This document shows, piece by piece, positions 62,992-64,000 of a DNA stretch of 64,000 bases; positions within the stretch are counted from its first letter, which is position 1, and every line of letters starts with the position of its first letter. The stretch spans positions 6,386,001 to 6,450,000 of the forward strand of contig NZ_RAPR01000001.1 in NCBI RefSeq assembly GCF_003610235.1. The letters are read 5' to 3'. The DNA comes from Catellatospora citrea (GTDB lineage Bacteria > Actinomycetota > Actinomycetes > Mycobacteriales > Micromonosporaceae). A program made the position numbers and the translations under genes. Below the pieces are notes generated by a model. It saw only the letters and a list, made by a program, of their open reading frames with translations, had not been told where the DNA came from and did no database searches.

Positions 62992-63330
62992 ATGGGCGAG
63001 CGCGTGCTGCGGGGAAGCCGACTTGGCGCCGTCAGCTACGAGTCTGACCGCAACACCGAGTTCGCGCCCCGGCAGACCCGTGAGTTCTCCTGCGTCAACG
63101 GGCACCGGTTCGAGGTGCCGTTCGCCGTGGACGCCGAGGTGCCCTCGACGTGGGAGTGCAAGTTCGACGGCGCCGTGGCGCGTCTGGTCGACGGCACCGA
63201 GCCGGAGCAGAAGAAGGTCAAGCCCCCGCGTACGCACTGGGACATGCTGCTGGAGCGCCGCTCGATCGAGGAGCTCGAGGAGATCCTGAACGAGCGCCTG
63301 GCCGAGGTGCGCACCAAGCGCGGTCGCTGA
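62992..63330 (+). CDS. rbpA: RNA polymerase-binding protein RbpA
   Basis: A 112-residue actinobacterial transcription activator that binds the principal sigma factor and RNA polymerase and stabilises the open promoter complex. Recognised by LRGSRLGAVSYESDRNTEFA, REFSCVNGHRFEVPFA, STWECKFDG and the C-terminal sigma-interacting helix RTHWDMLLERRSIEELEEIL. In this copy the paired cysteines of the core domain are at FSCVNG and WECKFDG. AGGAG precedes the ATG. It is an actinobacterial marker gene and places the window on the chromosome. Confidence 0.97.
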   Translation: MGERVLRGSRLGAVSYESDRNTEFAPRQTREFSCVNGHRFEVPFAVDAEVPSTWECKFDGAVARLVDGTEPEQKKVKPPRTHWDMLLERRSIEELEEILNERLAEVRTKRGR

Positions 63331-63344
63331 CCCCGACACCGCCG

Positions 63345-63379
63345 ATGCCGGCGCCGGTCCCCGAAACCGGCGTCGGCAT
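63345..63379 (+). terminator. Terminator after rbpA, 14-bp stem with one mismatch
   Basis: Arms 63345-63358 and 63366-63379 with a seven-base loop, followed by TCGTGTTCC. Confidence 0.7.
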
Positions 63380-63449
63380 TCGTGTTCCCCGATCCGGACC
63401 GCGACAATGCGGCGGCACGCGGCGGGCCGGTCGGGTAGCGTCCCGGCGC

Positions 63450-63944
63450 ATGTACGAGCTGCAGCGGCTGACCCCCGCGCACGCCCCGGCGCTGCTGGCG
63501 TTCGAGACCGCCAACCGGGCCTGGTTCGCGCGGATCATCGCCGACCGGGGCGACGACTACTTCACGCACTTCCCCGAGCGGCACGCGGCGATCCTCGCCG
63601 AGCAGGCGGCGGGGCTGCACCATTTCCACGTCGTGACCCGCCCGGCCGCGGCGATCGTGGGCCGGGTCAACCTGGTCGACGTCGCCGGCGGCCGCGCCGA
63701 GCTCGGCTACCGGATCGCCGAGAGCGCGTCGGGCGCGGGTCTGGCCACGGCGATGGTGGCGCAGGTCTGCGCGCTGGCCGCGGGCGAGTACGGGCTGACC
63801 GGTCTCACCGCCGTGACGACCCTCGACAACGGCGCCTCCGCCGCGGTACTGCGCCGCAACGGCTTCACTGTCGATGGTCCGATCACTCTCGGTGACCGTC
63901 CGGGTATGCGGTACGTCCGTGACCTGCTGATCTCGGTGAGCTGA
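63450..63944 (+). CDS. GNAT-family N-acetyltransferase (RimJ/RimL type)
   Basis: A 164-residue acetyltransferase. It begins YELQRLTPAHAPALLAFETAN and has GRVNLVDVAGGRAELGYRIAESASGAGLATAMV (acetyl-CoA loop written in part) and TTLDNGASAAVLRRNGF, as in RimJ/RimL-type enzymes that acetylate protein N-termini or small amines. TAGCGT lies eight bases before the ATG, with no ribosome-binding site. The last 56 bases of the window contain nothing I recognise. Confidence 0.87.
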   Translation: MYELQRLTPAHAPALLAFETANRAWFARIIADRGDDYFTHFPERHAAILAEQAAGLHHFHVVTRPAAAIVGRVNLVDVAGGRAELGYRIAESASGAGLATAMVAQVCALAAGEYGLTGLTAVTTLDNGASAAVLRRNGFTVDGPITLGDRPGMRYVRDLLISVS

Positions 63945-64000
63945 GGCCCCGCGAGGGGTCCGTGGTCACCCACGGCGACCTCGAAGACTTTCCCGCGCCG

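Overview
The window is very GC-rich DNA whose genes use strongly GC-biased third codon positions. It carries the furA-katG pair, an rbpA gene, a BTAD/NB-ARC/TPR regulator of the AfsR type, several ECF sigma factors and large secreted sugar hydrolases with ricin-type (CBM13) modules. This is a soil-type filamentous actinomycete, most likely Micromonosporaceae; the genus cannot be fixed from the sequence alone. No rRNA, tRNA, CRISPR array, transposase, integrase or phage gene was seen, so it reads as a chromosomal region of mostly single genes and short operons on both strands.

Layout. 1-3.6 kb: end of a DUF6036-like gene, then two divergent ECF sigma/membrane-partner pairs. 3.9-5.0 kb: three small surface-protein genes, the last a 39-residue protein with an LPVTG sorting signal. 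5-11.9 kb: acetyltransferase, DUF998 membrane protein, an unusual nucleotidyltransferase-like/methyltransferase fusion, alpha/beta hydrolases and a PadR regulator. 12-19.4 kb: an arabinoxylan-degrading block (GH43, GH10 and GH62 enzymes, each with a nearly identical CBM13 module), followed by a membrane-anchored ECF sigma factor that carries its own zinc-finger motif, transmembrane segment and an outer AbfB (arabinose-binding) domain. 20.4-23.1 kb: furA-katG. 23-39.4 kb: membrane proteins, small regulators, methyltransferases, two MFS exporters (one with a divergent TetR and twin operators), an AfsR-like regulator and a SnoaL-type sigma factor. 39.9-44.5 kb: a 1537-residue multidomain GH87-type alpha-1,3-glucanase. 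44.7-50.6 kb: membrane protein, a frameshifted gene, a DJ-1/PfpI protein, a second SigE-type sigma/partner pair, an AraC/GyrI-like regulator and a putative toxin-antitoxin pair. 50.8-54.3 kb: a secreted protein with four lamin-tail domains, a beta-propeller-like region and RTX-like repeats. 54.5-64 kb: small membrane proteins, a TetR/acyltransferase operon with twin operators, a Tat-exported CrtC/AttH-like lipoprotein, a CBM2-GH5 cellulase with a CebR-type box, an aldo/keto reductase with a MerR-type promoter, rbpA and an acetyltransferase.

How it fits together. The strongest theme is polysaccharide use: arabinoxylan (GH62 and GH43 debranching, GH10 backbone cleavage), cellulose (GH5) and fungal or bacterial alpha-1,3-glucan (GH87). 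The control signals look sugar-specific: paired LacI-type operators upstream of GH62, a CebR-type box upstream of GH5, and a sigma factor whose outer domain belongs to an arabinofuranose-binding family. The second theme is signalling by many ECF sigma factors (five in 64 kb). A third is the frequency of promoters whose -10 box lies 6-9 bases before the start codon, which suggests leaderless mRNAs for many of the small single genes.
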